Shown: positions 7,186 to 15,055, counted from the stretch's first letter. The stretch is 15,329 nucleotides of DNA from Chloroflexi bacterium RBG_16_51_16 (GCA_001796785.1 MGNL01000043.1:1-15329); one strand, 5' to 3'. Numbers and translations: made by a program. Notes: generated by a model from the sequence alone, not told the origin.

Positions 7186-7218
7186 ACGCCAGTCCTTTTT
7201 GTCCGGCTGGCGTTTTTT
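7186..7218 (+). terminator. Intrinsic terminator-like hairpin in the carD leader
   Basis: ACGCCAG (7186-7192) pairs with CTGGCGT (7207-7213), and six T (7213-7218) follow. The hairpin lies between the extended -10 promoter and the carD ribosome-binding site. It would either end a short RNA of about 60 nt or attenuate carD transcription. It is less likely to serve the DUF35 gene, because a promoter lies in between. Confidence 0.55.
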
Positions 7219-7245
7219 CTTCTATATACAATAGGTGAATAGCAA

Positions 7246-7749
7246 ATGGAGAAATCAATGGATTTCCACGCAGGCGACCCGGTCATTCATTGGAATTATG
7301 GCCTGGGAAAGGTCGTACGCCTGGAGGAGCGGGATATATCTGGATCGAAAATGCTCTATTACGTTGTCCAGGTGCGGGATATGACCGTCTGGGTTCCGCG
7401 AGATGGCAATTTAGGAAGCCGCCTACGGCACCCCATGCCGGCATCCGGATTTAAAAAGATGCTGATGATCCTGTCCAGCCCCGGCGAACCGCTTCCGGAC
7501 GATCGACATAAACGTAAAATCCAATTGATCGATTTGTTAAAGCAAGGGCGGCCTGAATCGTTCTTCAGGGTTATTCGGGATCTTTGCGGCTTCAAGCAGG
7601 GCCGAACCTTGAGCGATAGCGACCAGGCGCTCCTTAGACTTACCCAAAATGCGCTCATCGGTGAGTGGGGATATGCGCTTTCCATCAGCCAGGCGCAAGC
7701 CGAGCAGGAGTTACAACACATGCTCGCGGCCGGCTCCAATAAAATATGA
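7246..7749 (+). CDS. carD: CarD/CdnL-family RNA polymerase-binding transcription factor
   Basis: A 167-residue cytoplasmic protein. The N-terminal CarD/TRCF RNA-polymerase-interaction domain (about residues 5-65) begins FHAGDPVIHWNYGLGKVVRLE, the family's usual start (F.vGD.Vvhp.yGvG.V), and includes MLYYVVQV and VWVPRD. The remainder (about 75-165) is helical, with RTLSDSDQALL and a long terminal helix, like the DNA-binding tail of CarD. Family members bind the beta subunit and stabilise open complexes at promoters. AGGTGA 7 nt before the ATG at 7246 supports this start; an in-frame ATG at 7258 with GGAG 6 nt upstream would also work. The leader carries an extended -10 promoter and a terminator-like hairpin, suggesting premature termination as control. 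Its stop overlaps the region of the next gene's start. Confidence 0.85.
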   Translation: MEKSMDFHAGDPVIHWNYGLGKVVRLEERDISGSKMLYYVVQVRDMTVWVPRDGNLGSRLRHPMPASGFKKMLMILSSPGEPLPDDRHKRKIQLIDLLKQGRPESFFRVIRDLCGFKQGRTLSDSDQALLRLTQNALIGEWGYALSISQAQAEQELQHMLAAGSNKI

Positions 7750-7757
7750 GGAAGAGC

Positions 7758-8015
7758 ATGCCATCCATAGAAAAACAACTCATCTTGAGGGTGCTCGAGC
7801 ATTTCGTACGAACCGGTAATGCTAGCGATGGCCAGGTCAAGGTGATCTGTCTGCCAGCGGATAAGAGCAGTGTTATCGAGAAGACCGGCGCAGACGGCCG
7901 AACCATCTTATTGGACGAATACAAGCTGGACGGAAAGGTCATCTGGGCGAGTTACAGCACGCGCAGCGGGACGGTTTACCTGAGTCCCCGGAGTGCACCA
8001 AGGCAACCAGCCTGA
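7758..8015 (+). CDS. Small protein of unknown function, coupled to carD
   Basis: An 85-residue acidic-to-neutral soluble protein of no family I recognise. It has an N-terminal helix (IEKQLILRVLEHFVRTGN), then a strand-rich middle containing QVKVICLPADKS and ILLDEYKLDGKVIWASYSTRSGTVYLSP, and a basic, proline-containing end. There is no signal peptide, membrane helix or cysteine cluster. The ATG at 7758 is chosen because GAGG sits 6 nt before it. An earlier in-frame ATG at 7746 overlaps the carD stop as ATGA and would add four residues. Either way the gene follows carD with essentially no gap and shares its transcript, which ends at the terminator at 8051. A role with CarD or promoter control is possible from position only. 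Confidence 0.65.
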   Translation: MPSIEKQLILRVLEHFVRTGNASDGQVKVICLPADKSSVIEKTGADGRTILLDEYKLDGKVIWASYSTRSGTVYLSPRSAPRQPA

Positions 8016-8050
8016 GTTTCAATAGAATAACTCATAGATCATAATAAAAA

Positions 8051-8100
8051 ATATCCCGCCTCTCGGAAGTTGAAACTGAGAGCGGGATATTTGCTTTTTT
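8051..8100. terminator. Bidirectional intrinsic terminator
   Basis: ATATCCCGC-C-TCTC (8051-8064) pairs with GAGAGCGGGATAT (8078-8090): 13 base pairs with one bulged C, around a 13-nt loop. T-rich sequence follows on the plus strand (8091-8100), and an A-run precedes it (8046-8050), giving a T-run on the minus strand. It sits between the converging carD and DUF1801/VOC units and should stop both. Confidence 0.85.
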
Positions 8101-8129
8101 CAGTACAGGTTCGAAGTGGTTAAGGAAAC

Positions 8130-8636
8130 CTACACAGATTTCAAATCCTTGATAACTATTTTCTTCATCTTCAATACGGCGTTCATCACCCTGGCGACCT
8201 TCTTGCGATCAGGATCACTCATCGTTTCTTGCATTCCCTTCGGTACGATCTGCCATGAAAGGCCGTATTTATCCTTGAGCCAACCACACTGCTCCGCTTC
8301 CGGAACGGCAGATAGTTTTCCCCAGTAGTAATCGATCTCGTTTTGATCGTCACACTCAACCGTTAGAGATATTGCCTCGTTGAATTTGAAGATTGGACCT
8401 CCATCCAAGGCTATCAGGCGCTGACCGTTGAGGTCAAACACGGCAGTCAGGATCTTTCCTTCGAATTCCGGCATGCCGGGGGTTTCCATACCCTTCTCAT
8501 AGCGCAGGATGGAAATGACCTTTGAATTGCCGCGCTTGACCGGCCCGCCTGAAAAAACCGAGATGTAAAAATTCATCGCCTGCTCAGTTTCTTTATCGAA
8601 CCACAGGCACGGGATGATCGCTTGATTGGTTGTCAT
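8130..8636 (-). CDS. VOC-superfamily protein (PhnB-like / 3-demethylubiquinone methyltransferase-like fold)
   Basis: A 168-residue soluble protein of the vicinal oxygen chelate superfamily, in the PhnB-like subgroup often annotated 3-demethylubiquinone-9 3-methyltransferase-like. Typical marks are the opening IIPCLWFDKETEQAMNFY (residues 7-24) followed by ISVF, then FDLNGQRLIALDGGPIFKFNEAISL and the later DYYWGKLS and CGWLKDKYGLSWQIVP. The subgroup's usual pattern is a betaalphabetabetabeta repeat with few metal ligands, and no enzymatic reaction can be assigned. The length fits the family. The start codon overlaps the stop of the upstream DUF1801 gene as TAATG, so the two are translationally coupled. 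The gene ends in TAG about 30 bp beyond the bidirectional terminator's T-run. Confidence 0.85.
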   Translation of the reverse strand: MTTNQAIIPCLWFDKETEQAMNFYISVFSGGPVKRGNSKVISILRYEKGMETPGMPEFEGKILTAVFDLNGQRLIALDGGPIFKFNEAISLTVECDDQNEIDYYWGKLSAVPEAEQCGWLKDKYGLSWQIVPKGMQETMSDPDRKKVARVMNAVLKMKKIVIKDLKSV

Positions 8637-9004
8637 TAGTAAAGCGCTCCTTTCTTATCTTTAAGAAGTAGCTTAACGGTATCTTCCACAATATCGAGGG
8701 GAATACTTTCAGTTAGGGGAAATTTGAGAGTGCCTTTGCCGGCAACATAATCTGCAATTTTTTTCCGGTATGCTGGAGTACCTGAGGGGATCGGGTAGAG
8801 ACTGATGTGGTTCTTCCAACCCGCAAAGTAAACCAGATATCGGCTATCCACCTTTAGACAGGGAATACCATAACTGATGGTTTCCACTGCTCCGGGCACA
8901 GCTTTATGCAGTGTCCGCCGAATCTTGCCCAGGGCGTTCTGGACCTCCTTCGGAAAGGATTGGATATATTCATCGACAGTGGACAATTTTTTTTGGGCTG
9001 GCAT
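8636..9004 (-). CDS. DUF1801 (YdhG-like) domain protein
   Basis: A 122-residue soluble protein made of a single DUF1801 domain. Signature regions are VDEYIQSFPKEVQNALGKI (10-28), then AVPGAVETISYGIPCLK (35-51), YFAGWKNHISLYP and the closing KGTLKFPLTESIPLDIV. The fold resembles that of YdhG and frataxin-like iron-binding proteins, and some Bacillus members are called intracellular iron chaperones, but no function can be assigned here. There is no clear Shine-Dalgarno before the ATG at 9004; an AT-rich stretch (TATAAAAT on the minus strand near 9040-9050) could be a -10 box. It is the first gene of a two-gene unit with the VOC gene, a pairing often seen in soil and sediment bacteria. Confidence 0.83.
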   Translation of the reverse strand: MPAQKKLSTVDEYIQSFPKEVQNALGKIRRTLHKAVPGAVETISYGIPCLKVDSRYLVYFAGWKNHISLYPIPSGTPAYRKKIADYVAGKGTLKFPLTESIPLDIVEDTVKLLLKDKKGALY

Positions 9005-9230
9005 GTCTAACTGTGGGATGGTGCAATTTTATCACGAAGAGATTTTATATCTAAAATGTCGTAATACGCTATGGACTTCCCTGTGCGTTTCGGTCATAAT
9101 CTTCATCAGATTGGAAATGATGACCAGCAACAAATAGGGAGAAAATCATCCTGAACGTGATATGAGATCACTAACCGCAATGACGAGAATAAACCGACAG
9201 CAATCGTCGCTCGGCTTGAAGGAGAGTGCC

Positions 9231-10481
9231 ATGAACAAGAACCTGGTTTTCATTATCGTTGTTGCGATGTTGGCATGCAATACCCTGTCGATACCAACGA
9301 GTTCAGGGATCCCGAAGGAATCTTCGCCTGGTGCCGGTGCTACACCGACTTCGATACCTACGCTTCTTCAAGGTCCGAACGAGAATATTGTTATTGCCCA
9401 GCTGAATCTCTGGTATTTCGGTGATGGATGCCATGGGGGTTTCGAAGCCTTCGATTGCAGCGGCAAACGGACAACACCTTTTGAACCGGCACTCGGTCAC
9501 ACGTATTTCAGTTCAAATCGGGCAGTCCTGAAGCAGCAGATCGATTAGGCCGCGGATTACGGCGTGGATGCCTTTTCACTGGAGTGGACCACACCAAGAG
9601 AAATCAGCGGCTCCCTGGAGGAGAACATTGATGATGCGTTCCTTAAGGCTCCAAACCTCGATCGGATCCGCTGGGTCATTTTCTATGACCTTGTCCTCAG
9701 GGTACTCCAAACCCCGGGACTTACCGTCGATTTTAGCCAAGGTATGAATTTCGACGACCCCGAAGTCTATAACACGTTTGTCGCGGATTTTGATCACTTT
9801 GCACGCAAGTATTTCAAAGAGTCTCACTATCTTTCGATCGATGGGAGACCTGTCGTGTATGTCTGGGGGACATGGAATGCGATCGGCAACTTCAGCGGGG
9901 CGTTCAAGGAGGCGCGACAGAAAGCCTCCGAGCAAGGTTATGATGTGTATATTGTAGGAGATATCATCCGATCTGATCGATTTAATAAACAGCTTGCCTC
10001 CGCTTATGACGCCAATACGAACTTTACTTTCCTTATCCCGGGGATGAATGGTTGGCCCAAGGATGTTGAGCAAGCCAGCCTGGAGCAGGAGAAAATTCTA
10101 AAAAAATGGCAGGCTAATATCCAGGACTTAAAAGTGACCGGCCGGGAGGAAACCATAAACCTCCAGCCAGGCTGGGCACCCCAGTATGATGACCGTTTGC
10201 GCGGAAAAGACGGCGGCAATATATATGTGCCTGCCTTGAACAAAGATCAAGTAATTCACATGGCCGAAGTCGCGCGTAATTATTCCCAACCAACCGGCAG
10301 CAAGGGCTGGAAATTGGTATGGATCAACACCTGGAATAACTGGGCAGAAGCCACAACAATCGAGCCGACAGCCGATCTGGGAGACAAATATCCGGCAGGC
10401 AATTACGGTTTTGATATGTTGGAAATTGTTCGAGAGGTATTTGGCCCGGAAACTTTTTCGAACAGTATATCAACGCCCTGA
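9231..10481 (+). pseudogene. GH99/WbsX-like lipoprotein gene interrupted by an in-frame TAG
   Basis: Two open segments in the same frame (9231-9545 and 9549-10478) are separated only by TAG at 9546-9548. Together they would give about 416 residues. The first begins with a lipoprotein-like signal (hydrophobic core VFIIVVAMLAC, Cys16) and a Ser/Thr/Pro-rich linker, then IAQLNLWYFGDG. The second continues AADYGVDAFSLEWTTP, IDGRPVVYVWG and WNNWAEATTIEP (10332-10367), the tryptophan/glutamate-rich end typical of GH99-like endo-mannosidase and WbsX-type proteins. The junction reads QID-stop-AADYGVD; a Trp (TGG) there would restore a usual family pattern. GGAG 6 nt before the ATG at 9231 fixes the start. 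Without readthrough, only a 105-residue fragment is made. The rest of the frame shows no further decay, so the lesion is recent or a sequencing error. Confidence 0.75.
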
Positions 10482-10510
10482 GCCCTATCCTCCAATTACA
10501 TGATCTGGCA

Positions 10511-12112
10511 TCAAAGCAATCGATCCCCAGCCTCCACAGCGTCGGCGCGAAAGTGGCAGCCGCGGGATTGGCGGTTATGGTAGGCAGCCTCGGCAACCAG
10601 GAGGGCGGCCTCGACCGCGTTACGCAAGCCGATCAACCCATCACTTAATTTGGTATTGCGGTAGAAGGTCTCGATCTCGGTCTGCAAATGGCGCAGCTCG
10701 CGGATCGCGCGCGTCAACCGGTCGGCCGAACGGATCAGACCTACATAGTGCCACATGATGTTCTGGATGGTTTGCATATCCCCCTGGATAAGGGCGGGGT
10801 CCGAATCGGTGATCAAACCGCTCTCGTCCCAGGCGGGGATGTCCTCTCGGGTCGGGACGACAGGGTGACTGGCGAGCAGCTCTACTTCGATATCCTGTGC
10901 GACGCGGCAGCCCCAGACGAGCCCCTCCAACAGGGAGGTGGATGCCAGACGGTTCGCTCCATGCAGTCCAGTGCAGGCGACTTCACCGACCGCGTAAAGG
11001 TTACCGATACTGCCACGACCCCAAACATCCACGGCGATTCCACCGCAGGAATAATGTGCAGCGGGGACGACCGGAATGGATTCCAGGGTGATATCCACTC
11101 CGACCCGCTTGCACTGCTCATAAATGTGAGGGAAGCGGGATTTCAGAGCGTCCGGGGACATGTGCGAAGCGATATCGAGCAGGACGTGCGAATAGCCGTT
11201 CGCCTCCATTTCAACATGAATTGCCCGGGCTACGATATCCCGCGGGGCGAGGTCCTTCCATTCCGGTGCATATTTTTCCATGAACGGGAAACCGGCAGGA
11301 TCAAGCAGGACACCGCCCTCGCCGCGCACGGCTTCGGTGATCAGGAATCCTTCAGCGCCTGGCGCAGCAAGAATGGTCGGATGGAATTGAACGTATTCTG
11401 CATTGACGATGCGGGCACCTGCCCTGAAGGCCATTGCCAATCCATCTCCACGGGCGCCGGCTGGGTTGGTTGTATGGCGATAAATGCGTCCCAAGCCACC
11501 CGTGGCTAACACGGTCTTCGCGGCAAGTGTCCGGTGAACAGCATTACCCGAGCGATCAAACACATATGCACCATGGCAGGTAATCCCGCGGTAATTATCC
11601 AGCGGATTTTTTGAGTGATGGGGATAGGTGATCAAATCGACCGCGGTAGCGTTGGAGAGGACTTCGATGTTTTGAAATTTCTTCAAAAGAGCAACCAGGC
11701 CATTGCTGATGGCGATCCCGGTACCGTCCTTGACATGCAGGATCCTGCGGCGGGAATGGGCAGCTTCCTGGCCGAAGGCAGGCTTACCATCCTGATCACG
11801 GTCGAATTGGATCTTCGCCTGCTGGATCAGCACTTCCTCCAAACGAGGCGGCCCCTCTTCTGCGAGGATCCTTGCAGCTTCAGGATGGGAAGCACCCGCA
11901 CCGGCTTCCAGGATATCCTTTACCAGGAGATCCACGGAATCATCCGGTCCGTGAGTGACAATTCCGCCCTGGGCCTGGAAGGTGTTGGAATCGTGCAGGT
12001 CCGCCGAACGGGTCAATAAGATAATTCGGCGAGCGGGATTGCGAGCCAAGCGGATGGCAGTGGTTATCCCGGCAATGCCGGAACCGATGACCAGGACATC
12101 GGTGGTCTTCAC
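10511..12112 (-). CDS. nadB: L-aspartate oxidase
   Basis: Oxidises L-aspartate to iminoaspartate with FAD, using O2 or fumarate as acceptor, for quinolinate synthesis. The 533 residues match the family length. An N-terminal FAD-binding dinucleotide fold (VLVIGSGIAGITTAIRLA, 6-23) is followed by the SNTFQAQGGIVTHG loop (42-55), the catalytic-loop region around EAAHSRRRI (117-124), RIYRHTTNPAGARGDGLAMAFRAGA, then GFLITEAVRGEGG and HYSCGGI in the capping and FAD domains. A C-terminal three-helix bundle ends with NRQSRGCHFRAD, close to the usual SRGaHyR. The start is GTG at 12112, 2 nt after the nadA stop, with AGGG 6 nt upstream inside nadA, so it is coupled to nadA. The gene converges on the GH99-like gene with a 29-bp gap and no visible terminator. 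Confidence 0.95.
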   Translation of the reverse strand: MKTTDVLVIGSGIAGITTAIRLARNPARRIILLTRSADLHDSNTFQAQGGIVTHGPDDSVDLLVKDILEAGAGASHPEAARILAEEGPPRLEEVLIQQAKIQFDRDQDGKPAFGQEAAHSRRRILHVKDGTGIAISNGLVALLKKFQNIEVLSNATAVDLITYPHHSKNPLDNYRGITCHGAYVFDRSGNAVHRTLAAKTVLATGGLGRIYRHTTNPAGARGDGLAMAFRAGARIVNAEYVQFHPTILAAPGAEGFLITEAVRGEGGVLLDPAGFPFMEKYAPEWKDLAPRDIVARAIHVEMEANGYSHVLLDIASHMSPDALKSRFPHIYEQCKRVGVDITLESIPVVPAAHYSCGGIAVDVWGRGSIGNLYAVGEVACTGLHGANRLASTSLLEGLVWGCRVAQDIEVELLASHPVVPTREDIPAWDESGLITDSDPALIQGDMQTIQNIMWHYVGLIRSADRLTRAIRELRHLQTEIETFYRNTKLSDGLIGLRNAVEAALLVAEAAYHNRQSRGCHFRADAVEAGDRLL

Positions 12113-12114
12113 GA

Positions 12115-13164
12115 CTACCCTATCTTGATCATTCGGTCTACAGCCTGAAAAGCCCTGACCCGGATCTCTTCGGGGATGTCAATGACATAACGATTTAACT
12201 TCAAGGCATCCCGGGTATCTTCCATGGTGATCGTATTCATATGAGGGCAGCGGACCATGCACAAACGGAGCATGTCCTTTTCGGGATTTGCCGCAGCAAT
12301 ATTATCGCCCATCGAGCATTCGGTCAGCAGCAAATACTGCGGCGCATTGGACTGCTGCACATACCTGATAAGGGCATTCGTGCTTCCGGAGAAATTGGAC
12401 GCCGCCACAACCTCAGGACTGCATTCGGGGTGGGCGAGGATGGCCACGTCCGGAAATTGAGCCCGGACGGTTTCGATATCCTGTACGGTGAATTTCTCGT
12501 GCACTTCACAGCGACCATGCCAACCGATCATCTGGACATCGAGCAGATTATCTGTCCCAGCGGAGGCGACGGTGCCGGAAACGGTCGGGAAGATGATGTG
12601 TTTGCCGGTCTCGTTCGCCACATTCTTAGCCAGATACTCATCGGGAAGAAAAATGACCGTGTCCGCATGGAGCGATTCAACCACGGCAATCGCGTTACTC
12701 GACGTACAACAAATATCGCTCTCGGCTTTTACATCGGCGTAGGTATTGACATACGTCACAACTGGAACACCCGGAAATTTATTTCGGAGCATGCGCACAT
12801 CCTCGGCGGTGATGCTGGCTGCCAGGGAACAACCAGCCTTGTTTGAAGGGAGGAGAACGGTCCGACTGGGGTTGAGGATTTTTGCGGTCTCTGCCATAAA
12901 CCTCACTCCGCAGAACACGATAACGTCCTTGTCGGTCTGGGCGGCCTTGCGACTGAGGTCAAGCGAATCGCCAGTGAAATCAGGCACCGAATAGAACAGG
13001 ACCGGTTCCATGTAGTTGTGGCCAAGTATGACCGCATTGCGCTGCTTCTTTAGTTCATTGATCTCGACCGCGATCTGAGACTTAATAACCAGTTCAACAT
13101 CGGGAACAATTTTCCCAAGTTTGTTTTTCAATTTTTCATAAATTTGATTCGCTTCTTGATCCAT
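12115..13164 (-). CDS. nadA: Quinolinate synthase
   Basis: Condenses iminoaspartate, made by NadB, with dihydroxyacetone phosphate to form quinolinate, using an oxygen-sensitive [4Fe-4S] cluster. The 349 residues fit the longer bacterial form. The three expected cluster cysteines are visible in GCSLA (Cys112), HPECSPE (Cys248) and RCPHMNT (Cys306). Other conserved parts are ILGHNYMEP (46-54), DFTGDSLDLSR (62-72), FCGVRFMAETAKIL (84-97), YVNTYADVKAESDICCTSSNA (138-158) and LPDEYLA. AAAGG lies about 6 nt before the ATG. The gap to the upstream nadC gene is 149 bp with no clear terminator, so nadC and nadA may share a transcript, but an internal promoter cannot be excluded. nadB follows after 2 nt. 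Confidence 0.96.
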   Translation of the reverse strand: MDQEANQIYEKLKNKLGKIVPDVELVIKSQIAVEINELKKQRNAVILGHNYMEPVLFYSVPDFTGDSLDLSRKAAQTDKDVIVFCGVRFMAETAKILNPSRTVLLPSNKAGCSLAASITAEDVRMLRNKFPGVPVVTYVNTYADVKAESDICCTSSNAIAVVESLHADTVIFLPDEYLAKNVANETGKHIIFPTVSGTVASAGTDNLLDVQMIGWHGRCEVHEKFTVQDIETVRAQFPDVAILAHPECSPEVVAASNFSGSTNALIRYVQQSNAPQYLLLTECSMGDNIAAANPEKDMLRLCMVRCPHMNTITMEDTRDALKLNRYVIDIPEEIRVRAFQAVDRMIKIG

Positions 13165-13313
13165 ACATTAACCTTTAAATTACTGAAATCATCAATTCGA
13201 TAGGTTATCGATCCTCAGCCGAGGGCAGGTGATAAATTTTCCGATCGAGATCATCCTGACAGTCAATTCGTCACAGTAGCAGGAAACCGATGTTATTGCT
13301 CCAAAGGATTTTA

Positions 13314-14255
13314 CTATCCCCGGATTAATTCAAACGAAATATCCAATACCCGGGCTGAATGGGTCAGTGCGCCAACAGAAATGAAGTCCACCCCGGTTTC
13401 AGCGATCCTGCGGACATTCTCCAGGGACACGTTTCCCGAGGCTTCCAATTGGGCTCGTCCACTGGAAAGTCCTACTGCTCGAGTCATTTCATCAACCGGC
13501 ATGTTGTCCAGCATGATCCGCCTGACCTCCAGTTCGAGGGCAATTCGCACATCCTCGAGGGTGCGAGCTTCGACCTCCAGCTCGACATCTTCATGAGCTG
13601 CACGAGCAAGGTGGACAGCCTCAGCCAGACTTCCGGCGAAGTCAATGTGGTTATCCTTGATGAGAAGCATATCATAAAGCCCTGTGCGGTGATTCCTGCC
13701 ACCCCCCAGCCTCACCGCCAGCTTTTCCAGCTGCCGGAGCCCGGGGGCTGTCTTACGCGTATCCAGGATGACAGCCTTCGTACCAACCACCGCATCCACG
13801 AAACGGCGGGTGAGGCTGGCTATACCAGACATGCGGCCAAGGAAATTAAGGGCAGTCCGCTCGGCGGTCAGCAGGGAGCGAGCAAACCCAGAGACGATGG
13901 CCAGGTTGCCCCCCGCTTTCACCAGGCTTCCTTCGATCATTTCTGCTTGGAACAAAACATCCGGGTCCAAATAAGCATAAACCGCCTTGGCGACTTCCAG
14001 GCCGGCAATCACACCTGCTTCTTTTGCAAAAATCCTTCCCTTCGCACGAGCGTCTTTTGGAATGATGCTGTTGCTGGTGATATCCCCACTGCCTACATCT
14101 TCTTCCAGAGCTCGCTGAATGAGGGCTAGAATGTCAGGATGGATGGGTTCCGTAGGAATGCTCCATTCTCGGATTGGACCAATGATACGCCATTCTGGTA
14201 ACGAACCTCTTTTAGTAACCAGAGTTTGATCACTTGGATAAACATTCTGTCTCAA
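13314..14255 (-). CDS. nadC: Nicotinate-nucleotide pyrophosphorylase (quinolinate phosphoribosyltransferase)
   Basis: Converts quinolinate and PRPP to nicotinate mononucleotide, CO2 and pyrophosphate. The core runs from about residue 38 (IHPDILALIQRALEEDVGSGD), with the quinolinate/PRPP site in DTRKTAPGLRQLEK (165-178), GGGRNHR (184-190), LIKDNH (198-203), LDNM (249-252), EASGNV (271-276) and SVGALTHS (293-300). At 313 residues it is about 30 longer than usual, because the only in-frame start is TTG at 14255; there is no ATG or GTG before the conserved core and no clear Shine-Dalgarno. An in-frame TGA sits immediately before the TTG, preceded by a short ATG frame (14273). The exact start is therefore uncertain. 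It is the first gene of the nadC-nadA-nadB series, divergent from the DUF3597 gene. Confidence 0.93.
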   Translation of the reverse strand: MRQNVYPSDQTLVTKRGSLPEWRIIGPIREWSIPTEPIHPDILALIQRALEEDVGSGDITSNSIIPKDARAKGRIFAKEAGVIAGLEVAKAVYAYLDPDVLFQAEMIEGSLVKAGGNLAIVSGFARSLLTAERTALNFLGRMSGIASLTRRFVDAVVGTKAVILDTRKTAPGLRQLEKLAVRLGGGRNHRTGLYDMLLIKDNHIDFAGSLAEAVHLARAAHEDVELEVEARTLEDVRIALELEVRRIMLDNMPVDEMTRAVGLSSGRAQLEASGNVSLENVRRIAETGVDFISVGALTHSARVLDISFELIRG

Positions 14256-14343
14256 TCAAAGATAAAATAACATCTGAGCTTTAATTTACCCTCCGCATGA
14301 AAACTGCATTGCCAGGATACCGAATCCAATTTCGATGAGAATT

Positions 14344-14373
14344 TTCAAGGTCGGCCAGAAAAGCAGTTATAAT
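14344..14373 (+). promoter_or_regulatory. Candidate promoter of the DUF3597 gene
   Basis: TATAAT (14368-14373) is a perfect -10 box. A poor -35 (TTCAAG, 14344-14349) lies 18 nt upstream. The -10 is part of a near-palindrome (TATAATTATAA), so it could also work towards nadC on the minus strand, where TTGACT lies just upstream of it. Predicted transcription starts about 70 nt before the ATG at 14448. Confidence 0.4.
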
Positions 14374-14447
14374 TATAAGAGTCAAGCGTAAGGATCGTGC
14401 GTCTGTAATTTTTTTCCACGAACAATCGATTAAACGAAGGAGAGAAA

Positions 14448-14879
14448 ATGAGTTTACTAGATAAAATTTTAGACAGGCTGGGCTTGGGCAAGGCCAAGCC
14501 CGAGGTGGGTGGTGGTGCGGGGCCTTCTGTCAGACCCATGGGGAGGCCAATGACCGAAAAGGAAGCAGAGGCTTTTCGGGGTGGAGCCAAGTCTGCGTCC
14601 GGAGTTGGTGCGGCGCCGATGTCCGAGGTGGATGTCATAAAGAAACTCGAAACGATGAACAAAGATTCGGGTTTGAACTGGAAGACTTCCATCGTAGACC
14701 TCCTGAAGATCCTGGATATCGACAGCAGCCGCGAGGCACGCAACGAGCTTGCCAAGGAACTTGGCTGCCCGGCTGACCTGATGAGCGATTCGGCGAAAAT
14801 GAACACCTGGCTGCATAAAGCTGTGCTTAAGAAGATCGCAGCTAACGGTGGGAACATACCCAGGGACCTGTTAGACTAA
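14448..14879 (+). CDS. DUF3597 family protein
   Basis: A 143-residue soluble protein matching the DUF3597 pattern: a short amphipathic N-terminal helix (MSLLDKILDRLGLGKAK), a flexible Gly/Ala/Pro-rich linker (about residues 18-57), and a compact helical C-terminal domain (58-140) containing VDVIKKLETMNKDSGLNWK, SIVDLLKILDIDSS, ARNELAKELGCP and a final NTWLHKAVLKKIAANGG. This domain is widespread in bacteria as a small stand-alone protein and has no assigned reaction. AGGAGA 6 nt before the ATG supports the start. The gene is monocistronic, with its own promoter-like -10 upstream and a strong terminator right after it. Confidence 0.87.
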   Translation: MSLLDKILDRLGLGKAKPEVGGGAGPSVRPMGRPMTEKEAEAFRGGAKSASGVGAAPMSEVDVIKKLETMNKDSGLNWKTSIVDLLKILDIDSSREARNELAKELGCPADLMSDSAKMNTWLHKAVLKKIAANGGNIPRDLLD

Positions 14880-14894
14880 CCAACCCGCACTCTC

Positions 14895-14929
14895 AACCTC
14901 CGGGAGATCAAAGCTCCCGGAGGTTTTTT
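14895..14929 (+). terminator. Strong intrinsic terminator after the DUF3597 gene
   Basis: AACCTCCGGGAG (14895-14906) and CTCCCGGAGGTT (14914-14925) form a perfect 12-bp stem with a 7-nt loop, followed by a T-run (14924-14929). It starts 16 bp after the stop codon. Confidence 0.92.
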
Positions 14930-14954
14930 AAAGACTGTCTTCAAGGTTAAGCGG

Positions 14955-14996
14955 TGAGGGAAAGGGAGGAAAATTTATCCTCAGGATAAACCCTCA
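14955..14996. repeat. Nested inverted repeat, possible terminator of the minus-strand glycosyltransferase
   Basis: Inner arms TTTATCC (14974-14980) and GGATAAA (14984-14990) enclose TCA. Outer arms TGAGGG (14955-14960) and CCCTCA (14991-14996) flank them with a 13-nt one-sided bulge. On the minus strand the inner hairpin is followed by TTTT, so it may be a weak terminator about 95 bp after the glycosyltransferase stop. Confidence 0.35.
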
Positions 14997-15055
14997 TTCA
15001 ACGAAGATTTGAGTTCGAATTCCCAATCGTGGGGGCGATGATAGGTTCGGTTACT

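Noticed and set aside
9546..9548. TAG read as a recoded (pyrrolysine or reassigned) codon
   Set aside because: TAG is the normal stop for at least five other genes in the window, no stem-loop recoding signal was seen, and the family has no reason to use pyrrolysine here.
10688..11509. 273-codon plus-strand open frame opposite nadB
   Set aside because: Exact antisense shadow of a clear nadB gene, with low-complexity, non-family protein sequence; open frames opposite GC-rich codons are expected.
13359..14129. 256-codon plus-strand open frame opposite nadC, and the 201-codon one opposite nadA (12241-12846)
   Set aside because: Both are shadows of well-conserved nad genes and contain no recognisable domain.
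15010..15024. TTCGAAT stretch resembling a tRNA T-loop
   Set aside because: Flanking bases do not pair as a T-stem and no acceptor or anticodon arms could be built around it.
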